Source: CAVSIS01 sp963814875
Lineage (GTDB): Bacteria; Acidobacteriota; Thermoanaerobaculia; Thermoanaerobaculales; Sulfomarinibacteraceae
DNA length: 64,000 bases
Reading direction: 5' to 3'
NCBI GenBank assembly: GCA_963814875.1
Contig: CAWFFJ010000017.1
Location: 124,001-188,000, forward strand
Position 1 is the stretch's first letter, and each line of letters begins with the position of its first letter. Below the pieces are notes generated by a model. It did no database searches and was not told the DNA's origin. It was given only the letters and a program-made list of their open reading frames with translations. Made by a program: the position numbers and the translations under genes. Shown one piece after another: positions 31,975-40,883 of this stretch.

Positions 31975-32811
31975 TTACGGCTCGGGGTCCGGCACCGCCT
32001 GGATGATCGCGGTCGCAGGATCGCTCCCCGATACAGTCGTCGCCGACGCCGGAAACGGTCGTGCGGCGGCCATCGTGAGTGCGCGGTCCACCGGCGGATC
32101 CGGCCAACCAAACGCGAGCCGGATCTCGTCCACCTTGGACTGCACCGCGCGAGCCTGGCGCCGCCCCATCAGCAGCAGGTGACGCTCGGCGGCGGGGAGC
32201 GAGTCGTACTCGGGTTCGGCAAAGGCCCACCCCGGCCCGCTCGCCACCATGGTCGGCTCGATGTCGGGAGGGTTGAACGCGAGCAGCGCAGCAATCGTGG
32301 CGCGTAAACGGGACTCCAGGTCGCCCTCGGTGTGGTCGGCGGTGATGAGCGATGGCTCGAGACGGCCGATCTCGGTCACCACCACCTCGGGATCGACCCC
32401 TCTCAGGGCTTCGACCAGGGGACCATAGCGGCGCTGGGTGCCGGCAGCGACGACCAAGCGGCCGTCATGATCCCTGCGGACCAGTGTGTCGATCGGGTCC
32501 GGCAGCGTGCCGCCTGCGGTCGTCAGCTCCTCGAGCACATCGAGCAGGATGTCGAGGTCGGCCTCAGCGACTGGCGCCGACAGCGGAAGCTCGACCCATA
32601 CCGGGGTCACCTGGGGCTCGGGGCGTGCCGCAGCCAGGACCTCGGCAGTGGTCGGCGCAGGGCGCAAGGGCTGCACGTTCGGCGTGCTGCCGACGGTCGT
32701 TGCTGGAAGCGATGGCGTCTGCACCGGCGCCGAGACGACCAGGTAGGCGGCGACCGTCAGCACCGCCGCGGCGATGATCCCGATTCTCCAGAGAGTGTCG
32801 CTGCGATCCAT
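31975..32811 (-). CDS. DUF3014 family membrane-anchored protein
   Basis: A 278-residue protein with one N-terminal transmembrane helix (WRIGIIAAAVLTVAAYLVV), a Pro/Thr-rich linker (about 35-60) and a soluble domain. PLSAPVAEADLDILLDVLEEL, GRLVVAAGTQRRYGPLVEAL and WAFAEPEYDSLPAAERHLLLMG with RQARAVQSKVDEIR line up with the DUF3014 consensus as I recall it (RLVxDPxSYRRYDPLVxAL; LSPxxKxLLRMGPxNxRxVQ). The function of the family is unknown. AAAGGAGG precedes the ATG by six bases. It is divergent from the patatin gene across 351 bp and may be co-transcribed with the Ap4A phosphorylase-like gene if the hairpin between them is leaky. Confidence 0.8.
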   Translation of the reverse strand: MDRSDTLWRIGIIAAAVLTVAAYLVVSAPVQTPSLPATTVGSTPNVQPLRPAPTTAEVLAAARPEPQVTPVWVELPLSAPVAEADLDILLDVLEELTTAGGTLPDPIDTLVRRDHDGRLVVAAGTQRRYGPLVEALRGVDPEVVVTEIGRLEPSLITADHTEGDLESRLRATIAALLAFNPPDIEPTMVASGPGWAFAEPEYDSLPAAERHLLLMGRRQARAVQSKVDEIRLAFGWPDPPVDRALTMAAARPFPASATTVSGSDPATAIIQAVPDPEP

Positions 32812-33162
32812 GTCTGCCTCCTTTCAGCCTCCACCTCCAGGGTGATCCCCACGAACGGTGGCGGTGGGGCGACGATCGGGCGGGCTCGGGGCAGCTCGTG
32901 GCGAGCCTGTGGCGCCGCCCTGCACGGCTCCGCAAATCCCTCGAGCGTCCCTCAGCTCCAGTTCCGGCTCGTGAGGAGGACTTGACGCAAAAGGCAACTG
33001 AACCGATAGTGCCTGGAAAACATGCTTGGACCTCTGCATGGTTGGAGTGCGGTCCGGAACCGACGGGTGGTCACGCGGGCCGCGCTCCTCCAATGGGTCG
33101 TTGCGGACCCGGCGCGGCTCGGCGGGTGGCACCACCAGAGCTGACCAGGTCAGGAGGACGCG
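32812..33162. other. Divergent intergenic region between DUF3014 and patatin genes
   Basis: No gene is supported in these 351 bp. The plus-strand promoter of the patatin gene lies here with a leader of about 150 bases; I see no riboswitch-like structure in that leader. Confidence 0.5.
32982..33010 (+). promoter_or_regulatory. Sigma-70-type promoter of the patatin gene
   Basis: TTGACG (five of six) and GATAGT (four of six) are separated by exactly 17 bases in a locally AT-richer stretch. Transcription would start near 33017. Confidence 0.5.
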
Positions 33163-36100
33163 ATGAGCGAGATCGAGCCCTCGACGGGCACGAGTCACAC
33201 TGCAGGCGGTCCCCCGGGCTGCGAACCCGGCGGCGAGAGCTCGGGGTCGCCACGATCCAGAGGCGGGCCTCCGGTGGACGACCCGGAGGTCGGCCCCGAC
33301 GGCCGATGGAGCCGTCGAACGGTCTATCCGCCAGAGCTCGAGCAGGCGGAGGCCCGACTCATCGGCGAGCGACGCAGGGTGACGGGCCGGGGTTGGCCGC
33401 TTGGCGCCTCGCCTGACTATCTGCCTTCCGATACCGTTGGTCTCGCCCTCTCCGGCGGCGGAATCCGCAGCGCCACCTTCTGCCTGGGCGTGCTGCAGTC
33501 GCTCGCGAGCAAGAAATTGCTGGGGAAGATCGACCTGCTGTCGACGGTCTCCGGAGGCGGCTTCATCGGGGCCTTCCTCGGCCGCCTCTTCGTGCGCCCC
33601 TGGGTGAAGACCCCCGGCCACAACCCACTGGTCCAGGTCGAGGCCACCCTCGCCGACTGCAGCTCCAAGCCGATCCGCTGGCTGCGCGACAACGGTCGTT
33701 ACCTGTCGCCGAACGGTGCGGGCGACTCCATGCTCGCCGCAGCCATCGTTCTGCGCAACCTGGTTGCCGTCCACGTCGTGCTGGCGACGCTGACGGTGGG
33801 TGTCTTCCTGCTCGGGGCGTTGCCGCGTGCGCTCGTACCGGGAAGCGACGACCTCCTCGGGGGACCCGGTCCGGCGAGCCCGCTGTGGTGGAGCCCGTGG
33901 CTCGGCCTCCCGGCGGTGTTCTTCGTCATCTGGCTAGTGCCGGTCGCGGGTGCCTACTGGCTGTCCAACGTCGACACGACCGGTGGGCTCGATCGGTGGC
34001 AGACGGTGGCCACTGCCGCACTGGTTGCGGTGACAGCCGCAGGGACGGGCATGACGCTCGGCTTAGACCTGGGCCGGTTCGCCTCCCAAGAGGGTTCGGT
34101 GGCAATGCTCCTCGCCGGGCTGGCGGCCGCCGAGGCGATCATGATCTGGCTGGTCGCTGTCGGTTGGATCTCGACCCGTTCGTCCGCTGGGGAGAAGGCA
34201 TCGCCAGAGGACGCGAGTGTCGGGCAGGGTTTCGGGAGGACGTGGCCGGCGCTGGTGGGCTTTGCACTTCTCGCCCCGGTGGTGATCGGAACATGGTACC
34301 TCCTCGGCGTCCGGGGCGCGCAGGCGCTCGGCATGCAGGGAGCGCAGGCGCGGCTGCCGGCGTGGGTGCCTTCGCACCCATGGCCGCTGGCAGCCGCGGC
34401 GGCCTTGGTGCTGCTCGTGGCGGTGATGTCCCTGAACCGCTGGCTCCGGTCGCGTGACCTGACCGCGTGGCGGCTCGCACGGTGCCGGAACGTGCTCTCG
34501 CGGTGGCTGATGAGGGGCCTCGCGCTGACTCTGGGTTGCCTCCTGTTCGCGGTCGTCGACAGCGCCGGCCAGACCGTCTACGCGGTGGCTCGGCACCTCG
34601 GTCTGAGGGAGCTGCTGGCAAACCCGCTGGCGTTGCCGCCGCTGGCGGCGATCGCCGCGCTGCTCGTTTTCGCCGGCAAGCTCGCGCCGATGCTCGAGAA
34701 ACTGACCGGCACCGGCCGGTGGAAGCTGCGCTGGCAGCTGGTCGCCGGTGTCGTCGCCATCGTGGTGGTCTTCCTCCTGCTGACCGGAATGGCGGCGGTG
34801 GCCCACGGCATCGCGTGGGGTTGGCAGCCGCCGGCGGGAAATCCCGGGGAGATCCTGGTGAGACGAACGGCCCAGCCTGCGGCCGGGCTCGCGGTCAGGG
34901 TCGAGGGCACCGTCGACACGGGGGCGACGACGGGGGCAGTCGATGCTGATCGCGGGCAGGTCGTTGTCTCGGGCAGTGCGAGCATGTCGGTCCAGAAAGG
35001 GTCGAAGGACGGGAACGAGGGAGCCGGCCTCGCATCCCACATGTCGAACCCGGCGATCGTGGTCGGTCTGGTCGCCGTTCTTTTCCTGATCATCGCGTTC
35101 GGGCACTGTATCTACTTTCTCACCCTGTCCTCACATCTCACCCTTTACGCCGCCCGGCTGTCACGCGCCTACCTCGGTGCCTCGAACCCGGAGCGGTGGA
35201 AAGGCGAACTGAAACGCCTGACCGATGTCGCCGAACACGACGGTATTGGGATGGACGACTATCGGCCGTTCGACGCCGGCGGTCCGCTGCACCTCCTTAA
35301 CCTGACCGTCAACGAGACAGTGGCGGGCGACTCCCAGATCGAGCACCGCGACCGAAAGGGCCTCCCCATGGCCGTCGGCCCCTGCGGGCTCAGCGTCGCG
35401 GCCCGGTTCCACGCCCTGTGGAAAGGAGTTAAAGAGGGCCACGCTGCGGACACCTTGAACGTCGTCCCGCTCGACTTCGAGCCCGGTCGTTTCCATGCGC
35501 TCGCGGGTCGGGGGGCCGAGCTCCACCGCGTGCAGAGCCGGACTCTCGAGCAGTGGGTCGCCGCCTCGGGCGCTGCGTTCACGACCGGCCTCGGGTGGCG
35601 GACCAGCCTCGGGGCGAGCCTCCTGCTCGGGCTCGGCAACGTGCGCCTGGGCCACTGGTGGGACAGCCACATCGAACCCGGCGAGCGCGCCGGAGCGGTA
35701 CCGCCCCACCTTTCGCATCGCGCCGGCCGGGCGTTTGCCCGGGCGCTGCCGGTTTACGCCTACCTGTTCGACGAGCTGCTGGCGCGCTTTCACGGGCCCG
35801 AGCGCCGCTACTGGTACCTGTCCGACGGCGGCCACTTCGAGAACACGGCCTGCTACGAGCTGATCCGGCGGCGCGTACCGGTCATCATCTGCTGCGACTG
35901 CGGTGCGGATCCCGACTACCGGTTCGACGACATCGCCAACCTGGTGCGACGGGTGCGGACCGACTTTGGCGCGGAGGTCGCCTTCCCCGACCGCGCCGTC
36001 CTCGGCGACAGCCTGGCGGACATCCTCGCAGTCCGGGGAGTCGGCCCCGCCGAAGTGATCAGCCGGACCCCCCGGACTGGCGGACAGGGCGATTCCGCCC

Positions 36101-36441
36101 AACAGGACGACGGTCCGGCGGCGGTTCACGCAACGATTGCCTATGTCACCTACCCGTCCGACGATCCCGACCGTCCTCTGTGCGCCTCGGCACCGAACCC
36201 CGACGCGCCCAGAACCGTGATCCTCTTCATCAAGCCGAGCCTCACCGGGGACGAGCCTCGGGACGTCGCCCAGTACCGTGCGACGCATGAGCTGTTCCCG
36301 CAGGAGCCCACCACGGATCAGTTCTTTGACGAGGCACAATGGGAGAGCTATCGCAAGCTCGGGGAGCACATCGGCGATCGGCTCTTCGGAGACGACGACG
36401 GCTCGTGGTGGCCCGGCGGCGAGCATCTCGACATCGGCTGA
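33163..36441 (+). CDS. Patatin-like phospholipase with a large transmembrane insertion
   Basis: A 1092-residue protein. After a disordered Gly/Ser/Pro-rich N-tail (1-45), the patatin oxyanion loop SGGGIRSATFCLGVLQSLA starts at 97 and the nucleophile is S130 in STVSGGGF. The catalytic Asp is D888 in YLSDGGHFEN. Between the halves (about 185-660) lie ten or so hydrophobic helices, so the Ser and Asp are about 760 residues apart in sequence. The rest of the hydrolase core (LTDVAEHDGIGMDDYRPFDAGGPLHLLN to ENTACYELIRRRVPVIICCD) follows. It is likely a membrane-embedded acyl hydrolase acting on phospholipids. CAGGAGG precedes the ATG. It lies 136 bp upstream of the pspA operon on the same strand, suggesting a link to envelope lipids. 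Confidence 0.9.
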   Translation: MSEIEPSTGTSHTAGGPPGCEPGGESSGSPRSRGGPPVDDPEVGPDGRWSRRTVYPPELEQAEARLIGERRRVTGRGWPLGASPDYLPSDTVGLALSGGGIRSATFCLGVLQSLASKKLLGKIDLLSTVSGGGFIGAFLGRLFVRPWVKTPGHNPLVQVEATLADCSSKPIRWLRDNGRYLSPNGAGDSMLAAAIVLRNLVAVHVVLATLTVGVFLLGALPRALVPGSDDLLGGPGPASPLWWSPWLGLPAVFFVIWLVPVAGAYWLSNVDTTGGLDRWQTVATAALVAVTAAGTGMTLGLDLGRFASQEGSVAMLLAGLAAAEAIMIWLVAVGWISTRSSAGEKASPEDASVGQGFGRTWPALVGFALLAPVVIGTWYLLGVRGAQALGMQGAQARLPAWVPSHPWPLAAAAALVLLVAVMSLNRWLRSRDLTAWRLARCRNVLSRWLMRGLALTLGCLLFAVVDSAGQTVYAVARHLGLRELLANPLALPPLAAIAALLVFAGKLAPMLEKLTGTGRWKLRWQLVAGVVAIVVVFLLLTGMAAVAHGIAWGWQPPAGNPGEILVRRTAQPAAGLAVRVEGTVDTGATTGAVDADRGQVVVSGSASMSVQKGSKDGNEGAGLASHMSNPAIVVGLVAVLFLIIAFGHCIYFLTLSSHLTLYAARLSRAYLGASNPERWKGELKRLTDVAEHDGIGMDDYRPFDAGGPLHLLNLTVNETVAGDSQIEHRDRKGLPMAVGPCGLSVAARFHALWKGVKEGHAADTLNVVPLDFEPGRFHALAGRGAELHRVQSRTLEQWVAASGAAFTTGLGWRTSLGASLLLGLGNVRLGHWWDSHIEPGERAGAVPPHLSHRAGRAFARALPVYAYLFDELLARFHGPERRYWYLSDGGHFENTACYELIRRRVPVIICCDCGADPDYRFDDIANLVRRVRTDFGAEVAFPDRAVLGDSLADILAVRGVGPAEVISRTPRTGGQGDSAQQDDGPAAVHATIAYVTYPSDDPDRPLCASAPNPDAPRTVILFIKPSLTGDEPRDVAQYRATHELFPQEPTTDQFFDEAQWESYRKLGEHIGDRLFGDDDGSWWPGGEHLDIG

Positions 36442-36577
36442 AGACGGCTCCGCTATCGATGCCGGCCTGTTCGGGGCTTCCACCCCATCCGGCTCGCGAA
36501 GCGGGTCGGGTGGGATGGTAAACTCCGCACCGAGTAGATAACGACATCCGAGCCCCCGCGGCGTGAAGGAGCGGACC

Positions 36578-37336
36578 ATGTTGAACCGACTCGCCAACCT
36601 GGTACGCGGGTTTTTTAGCCTGTTTATCTCAGGACTCGAAAAGGCCAACCCCCGCGCCCTGATCGAGGCCGAGAAGGAGAACCTGCGCAAGCAGATCGGG
36701 CGCTTCAACGACAGCCTCGCCAACCATGCGGGCTTCGTCGAACGGCTGATGCGCCAGGTCAAGAACCTCGAAGCGCAGGAGCGCGAGCTCGCGGCGAAGG
36801 CGGCGGCCCACCTCAAGGCGGGCAACCGCGACGCCGCCGGCCAGTACGCCCTCCAGCTGCGGACGGTCAAGGAGCAGCTCGAGGAGAATCGGCAGCAGCT
36901 CGAGGCCGCCGAGACCACCTACCAGAAGCTGGTCAAAACCCGCGACGTGGCGATCCAAGAGGCCCACAGCAAGATCGAATCACTGAAGCGGATGATGACC
37001 GAGACCGAGATGATGGAGGCCCAGGCCGAGCTCCAGGAGATGGCCCAGGGCATGATCACCTCGATCGGCGGCTCCGGCGACACGATTTCCAGGGTCGAGG
37101 AGTACCTCACCGAGCGCAGGGACAAGGCCGCCGGGCGGGCTCGGGTGGCGGCCTCCTCGATCGACACCAGCCAGGTCGACCTCAAAGAGGCCGAGCAGCA
37201 TGCGCTCGCCGATCAGGCGTTGACGGAGTTCGCCGCAGCCTACGGGCTCGACGTGCCCGCGGCCGAGACCACCGAACCCGAAAAGCCGGTCGCGGCGCCG
37301 GTCAAGGACATGGGCCCCGGCGTGACCGAGGGCTGA
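36578..37336 (+). CDS. pspA: PspA/IM30 family membrane-stress protein
   Basis: A 252-residue coiled-coil protein of the ESCRT-III-like PspA/Vipp1 family. It starts with the amphipathic helix that senses membrane packing defects (MLNRLANLVRGFFSLFISGL), followed by long helices rich in Glu/Lys/Gln (residues 30-190) and a Pro/Glu-rich tail. EKANPRALIEAEKENLRKQI is the usual helix-1 boundary. GAAGGAGCG precedes this ATG and rules out the GTG five codons upstream. It opens a six-gene run with an ABC system and an AAA+ ATPase. PspA proteins bind stressed membranes and often act with an AAA+ protein (PspF or VPS4-like), so the distal ATPase is its natural partner, by inference. Confidence 0.93.
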   Translation: MLNRLANLVRGFFSLFISGLEKANPRALIEAEKENLRKQIGRFNDSLANHAGFVERLMRQVKNLEAQERELAAKAAAHLKAGNRDAAGQYALQLRTVKEQLEENRQQLEAAETTYQKLVKTRDVAIQEAHSKIESLKRMMTETEMMEAQAELQEMAQGMITSIGGSGDTISRVEEYLTERRDKAAGRARVAASSIDTSQVDLKEAEQHALADQALTEFAAAYGLDVPAAETTEPEKPVAAPVKDMGPGVTEG

Positions 37337-37394
37337 CGTATCGCGCCGGGACGCAGAGCTGCCCGCGCACGGGGATCAGGCAAGGAGGACGGAG

Positions 37395-39125
37395 ATGGCA
37401 GACAGAGTCGGACCGACCATACTCGGCAAGCTGGTCATCGGTATCTTCGTGTTGGCGCTGGTCGCCGGCGCGGTCTACTTTTTCCGCGACCTGATCATGC
37501 CGAGTGGGGCAAAGCAGGGCCAGATCGACCTGGACGCCTACCGTCAGCAGCAGGGCAAGATCGAGGCTCCCGACACGAACGGCATCACGACGGTCAACGA
37601 GTACACCTACAAGCCCGCCGAGCGTCTGCCGCCGGTCCAAGGCGTCAGCAACTACCAGTGGGACGCCAACGACAAGGTGGTCCAGTTCCCGATCAACGTG
37701 TGGATCGGCTGGCTGCCGATCGTCGCCGCCAACCACGGTTTCCGGCCCAACGAGGACAGCATCTTCTTCAAGCAGTATGGGTTCAAGGTCAACCTCAAGC
37801 TGATCGACGACCCGGTCGTGGCGCGCGACGCGTTCGCTTCGGGCGAAAGCCAGATTCTCTGGGGAACCCTGGACATGATGGTGCTGTTCGCGCCCGAGCT
37901 GCTCAAGGACTCGCGCACCGCGCCGCGCATCTTCCAGCAGGTCGACTGGTCGAACGGGGGCGACGGGATCGTGGTGCGGGGCGATATCCGCAGCGCCCGC
38001 GACCTCAAGGGTAAGACCATCGTCTACGCCCAGAACAGCCCATCGCAGTACTTCGTCAACAACCTCCTGCTCAACGCCGGGATCCAGCCGACGGAGGTCG
38101 TCCACCGCTACACCGCGACCGCCTTCGAGGCGGCGGCGGCGTTCGTTTCGGACAAGAAGATCGACGCCTGCGTTTCGTGGGCGCCGGACATCTACAACAT
38201 TCCGGACAAGGTGCCGGGGACGCGCATCCTGACCTCGACCTCGGAGGCCTCCAAGCTCATCGCCGACGTATGGGCGGCGCGGGCCGACTTCGCCAAGGAC
38301 CATCCGGATATCGTCAAGGGCTTGGTCGCGGGCATCTTCACCGCCATGGACCAGCTCAAGGACGACACGTTCAAGGGCAAGGCCTACCAGTGGATGGCCG
38401 AGGGCTACGGGATGGCGGTGGACGAGGTCCAGGCGATGGGATCCGACGCCCACTCGACGAACTTCGCCGAGAACAAGAACTTCTTCCTCAACCAGAACGA
38501 CCCGGCCAACTTCGAGCGCACCTGGAAGAACATCACGTTCGTCTACCGTGAGCTCGGGCTGATCGACACCCCGGTGCGCTTCGACGAGGTGATGGACTTC
38601 TCGGTCATCCAGCAGCTCGACCGCGAGGGCGCGTTCAAGAGCCAGAAGGACGAGTACACGTCGAGCTTCGTGCCCACGACCTACAGCAAGGTCCAGGCCG
38701 AGGCCCCGATCCTGACCCAGACCATTCGGATCAACTTCTACCCGAACTCGGCCAACCTTTACGAACCCCAGCACGACGAGACCGGGCGGGGGCTCGCGAA
38801 CACGCTCTACGATCCCACCGTGAGCGCGACCCTGGAGAAGGTCGGGAGGTTGGCGGGCCAGTACGAGCGAGCGGTCATTGCGATCGTCGGTCACACAGAC
38901 TCCTCGATGAAGGGGCGCGGGGTGCGCTTTGAGGACGTGGAGCGGCTCTCCCTCGATCGCGCCAACGCGGTCAAGAAAGCCCTGGTGGAGAAGTTCAAGT
39001 TCGACCCCAACAAGTTCGTGATCAAGGGCATGGGCTGGAACCAGCCGGCCGACCCCGACGACCCCAACAACAACGCGCTCAACCGCCGGGTCGAGATCTC
39101 GGTCTACCCGCCCGAGGTGCAGTGA
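37395..39125 (+). CDS. Membrane-anchored ABC substrate-binding protein fused to an OmpA peptidoglycan-binding domain
   Basis: A 576-residue fusion. An uncleaved N-terminal helix (GKLVIGIFVLALVAGAVYFF) anchors it in the inner membrane. Residues about 75-400 are a NitT/TauT/SsuA-type periplasmic binding domain (VWIGWLPIVAANHGF, ILWGTLDMMVLFAPELL, DLKGKTIVYAQNSPSQYFVNNLLL, KKIDACVSWAPDIYN). Residues about 440-573 are an OmpA C-terminal domain with GHTD, LSLDRANAVKKAL, GMGWNQP and NALNRRVEI, the set that grips meso-diaminopimelate. A binding protein tethered at one end to the membrane and at the other to peptidoglycan is unusual for importers. GTGACCCCGTGA links it to the permease start five bases on. 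Confidence 0.93.
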   Translation: MADRVGPTILGKLVIGIFVLALVAGAVYFFRDLIMPSGAKQGQIDLDAYRQQQGKIEAPDTNGITTVNEYTYKPAERLPPVQGVSNYQWDANDKVVQFPINVWIGWLPIVAANHGFRPNEDSIFFKQYGFKVNLKLIDDPVVARDAFASGESQILWGTLDMMVLFAPELLKDSRTAPRIFQQVDWSNGGDGIVVRGDIRSARDLKGKTIVYAQNSPSQYFVNNLLLNAGIQPTEVVHRYTATAFEAAAAFVSDKKIDACVSWAPDIYNIPDKVPGTRILTSTSEASKLIADVWAARADFAKDHPDIVKGLVAGIFTAMDQLKDDTFKGKAYQWMAEGYGMAVDEVQAMGSDAHSTNFAENKNFFLNQNDPANFERTWKNITFVYRELGLIDTPVRFDEVMDFSVIQQLDREGAFKSQKDEYTSSFVPTTYSKVQAEAPILTQTIRINFYPNSANLYEPQHDETGRGLANTLYDPTVSATLEKVGRLAGQYERAVIAIVGHTDSSMKGRGVRFEDVERLSLDRANAVKKALVEKFKFDPNKFVIKGMGWNQPADPDDPNNNALNRRVEISVYPPEVQ

Positions 39126-39129
39126 CCCC

Positions 39130-40020
39130 GTGAGCGCGACCGAACCGCGAGAGGGTGCTGCGGAGGAGGTTGCTGCGGCGGCCGAGCCCGCGCCGGGGCC
39201 GCCGGGTCATCCCCGCGGCACATGGCTCAAGATCCGCGAGGACGTGCCGGGCTGGCTGCAGTGGCTGCTCGGCGTCGTGCCGATCGTGCTCCTGCTCGGG
39301 CTGTGGTGGGGCGTCACCTTCGGGGCGACCCCCGAGCAGCGCCTGATCTCGCCGACTATCCTGCCGAGCCCGCTCGAGGTGGCGCGGTCGTTCCCGTCGC
39401 TGTGGTTCGACCGCGCGCTCACCCGTAACCTGCTGATCTCGCTCGGCCGGGTCACGGCGGGCTTCGCGGTCGGCGCGGCGATCGCCTTCCCCCTCGGCCT
39501 CCTGATGGGCTCCTTCTCCAAGGCCAAGGCGATGTTCAACCCGCTGTCGGTGTTCGGCGCCTACCTGCCGATCCCGGCTCTGGTGCCACTGACGATGAGC
39601 CTGTTCGGCACCGGCGAAAAGCAGAAGGTCGCCTTCCTCGCGCTCGCCTTCGTGATCTACCTCGTGCCTCTGGTCGTGCAGTCGGTGGAGGCGGTCGACG
39701 ACATTCTGCTCAAGACCGCCTACACGCTCGGCGCGACCACGTTCCAGGCGGTGCGCAAGGTCCTGCTCGGGGTGTCGTGGCCCGACATCTACCAATCTCT
39801 GCGGATGGGCTTCGGGATCGGGTGGTCCTACATCGTGCTCGCGGAGATGGTCGACATCGGCCACGGCCTGGGCGGGATCATCATCATCTCGCAGCGGCGC
39901 GGGCCGCGCGAGCACATCTACCTGGTCCTGCTGGTGATCGTCACGGTCGCCTTCCTGACCGACAAGATCTGGGCCTGGGGCGGGCGGCGGCTGTTCCCGT
40001 ATCGGGAGCGTGCGCGATGA
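39130..40020 (+). CDS. ABC transporter permease (SsuC/TauC/BPD type)
   Basis: A 296-residue inner-membrane protein with a Pro/Ala/Glu-rich N-tail (1-30) and six hydrophobic helices. The EAA loop that meets the ATPase is AYTLGATTFQAVRKVLLGVSWPDI (about residues 198-221), close to the EAAxxxG consensus. TILPSPLEVARSFPSLW before it is typical of nitrate/sulfonate/taurine permeases. The start is GTG, a few bases after the binding-protein stop, and the stop overlaps the ATPase start (ATGA). With the fused binding protein and the ATPase it makes a complete ABC importer; the substrate is unknown, and the association with PspA makes a plain nutrient role doubtful. Confidence 0.94.
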   Translation: MSATEPREGAAEEVAAAAEPAPGPPGHPRGTWLKIREDVPGWLQWLLGVVPIVLLLGLWWGVTFGATPEQRLISPTILPSPLEVARSFPSLWFDRALTRNLLISLGRVTAGFAVGAAIAFPLGLLMGSFSKAKAMFNPLSVFGAYLPIPALVPLTMSLFGTGEKQKVAFLALAFVIYLVPLVVQSVEAVDDILLKTAYTLGATTFQAVRKVLLGVSWPDIYQSLRMGFGIGWSYIVLAEMVDIGHGLGGIIIISQRRGPREHIYLVLLVIVTVAFLTDKIWAWGGRRLFPYRERAR

Positions 40021-40883
40021 CCGCCGTCGAGCGCGCCGAGCGGCATGGGATCGCCGCGGCGCCGCCGGTGGTCGAGTTCGAGTCGGTCACCAAGACTTTC
40101 AATCCCGGCACGGCGCGCGCGTACACCGCGATCCAGGACGTCAGCTTCCGCGTCGACGACATTCCGGGTTACGGCGAGTTCATCGCCGTCATCGGCCCTT
40201 CAGGCTGCGGCAAGTCCACCATCCTCAACCTGATCCAGGGCTTCTCCGACACCTATCCGCCGACCGGCGGCGAGGTCAGGGTGCGCGGCCAGAGGGTGGC
40301 CGGTCCAGGCCCCGACCGCGGGATGGTGTTCCAGAGGTACAGCTCCTTTCCCAATCGCACGGTCCTCGGCAACGTCACCTTCGGGCTCGAGCTCGACCGC
40401 GACGGGAGGGACCTCGACCGGGCGGCGCGGGAAGATCTCGCGATGCAGTGGATCCGTCGCGTCGGCCTCGCCGGGCACGAGCGCAAGTACCCCCACCAGC
40501 TCTCCGGCGGCCAGCAACAGCGGGTCGCGATCGCACGCACGCTCGTGCTGCGGCCGCAGATCATCCTCATGGACGAGCCCTTCTCGGCCCTCGACGAGCC
40601 CACCCGCTACGAGATGCAGCGTCTGATCACCGACCTCTGGAATGAGGTCGAGGCGACGGTGTTCATCGTCACCCACTCGATTTCCGAAGCGGTCTACCTC
40701 GGCGACCGTGTGTGGATCATGACGCCTGCGCCAGGGAGGATCGGGGCGACCTTCGACGACATCATCCCGCCCACCCGCGACGCCGACCCGATCATGATCC
40801 AGGAGGGCAGCGAGTTCAAGGCGGTGGTCGCCGAGGTCGCCCGGACCTTCGCCGAGCTCGACGCCAAGGGGAGCCGGGGATGA
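40017..40883 (+). CDS. ABC transporter ATP-binding protein (SsuB/TauB type)
   Basis: A 288-residue nucleotide-binding subunit. Walker A is GPSGCGKST near residue 60, the Q loop is MVFQRYSSFPN, the signature is LSGGQQQR, Walker B is IILMDEPFSALDEPTR, and the switch His is in VFIVTHSISEA. All are intact. VEFESVTKTFNPGTARAYTAIQDVSF is the usual start of the fold, with a slight insertion (VDDIPGYGE) before Walker A. It overlaps the permease stop by four bases (ATGA), and its own stop overlaps the next start in the same way, so these genes are translationally coupled. It should energise the permease with which it overlaps. Confidence 0.95.
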   Translation: MTAVERAERHGIAAAPPVVEFESVTKTFNPGTARAYTAIQDVSFRVDDIPGYGEFIAVIGPSGCGKSTILNLIQGFSDTYPPTGGEVRVRGQRVAGPGPDRGMVFQRYSSFPNRTVLGNVTFGLELDRDGRDLDRAAREDLAMQWIRRVGLAGHERKYPHQLSGGQQQRVAIARTLVLRPQIILMDEPFSALDEPTRYEMQRLITDLWNEVEATVFIVTHSISEAVYLGDRVWIMTPAPGRIGATFDDIIPPTRDADPIMIQEGSEFKAVVAEVARTFAELDAKGSRG

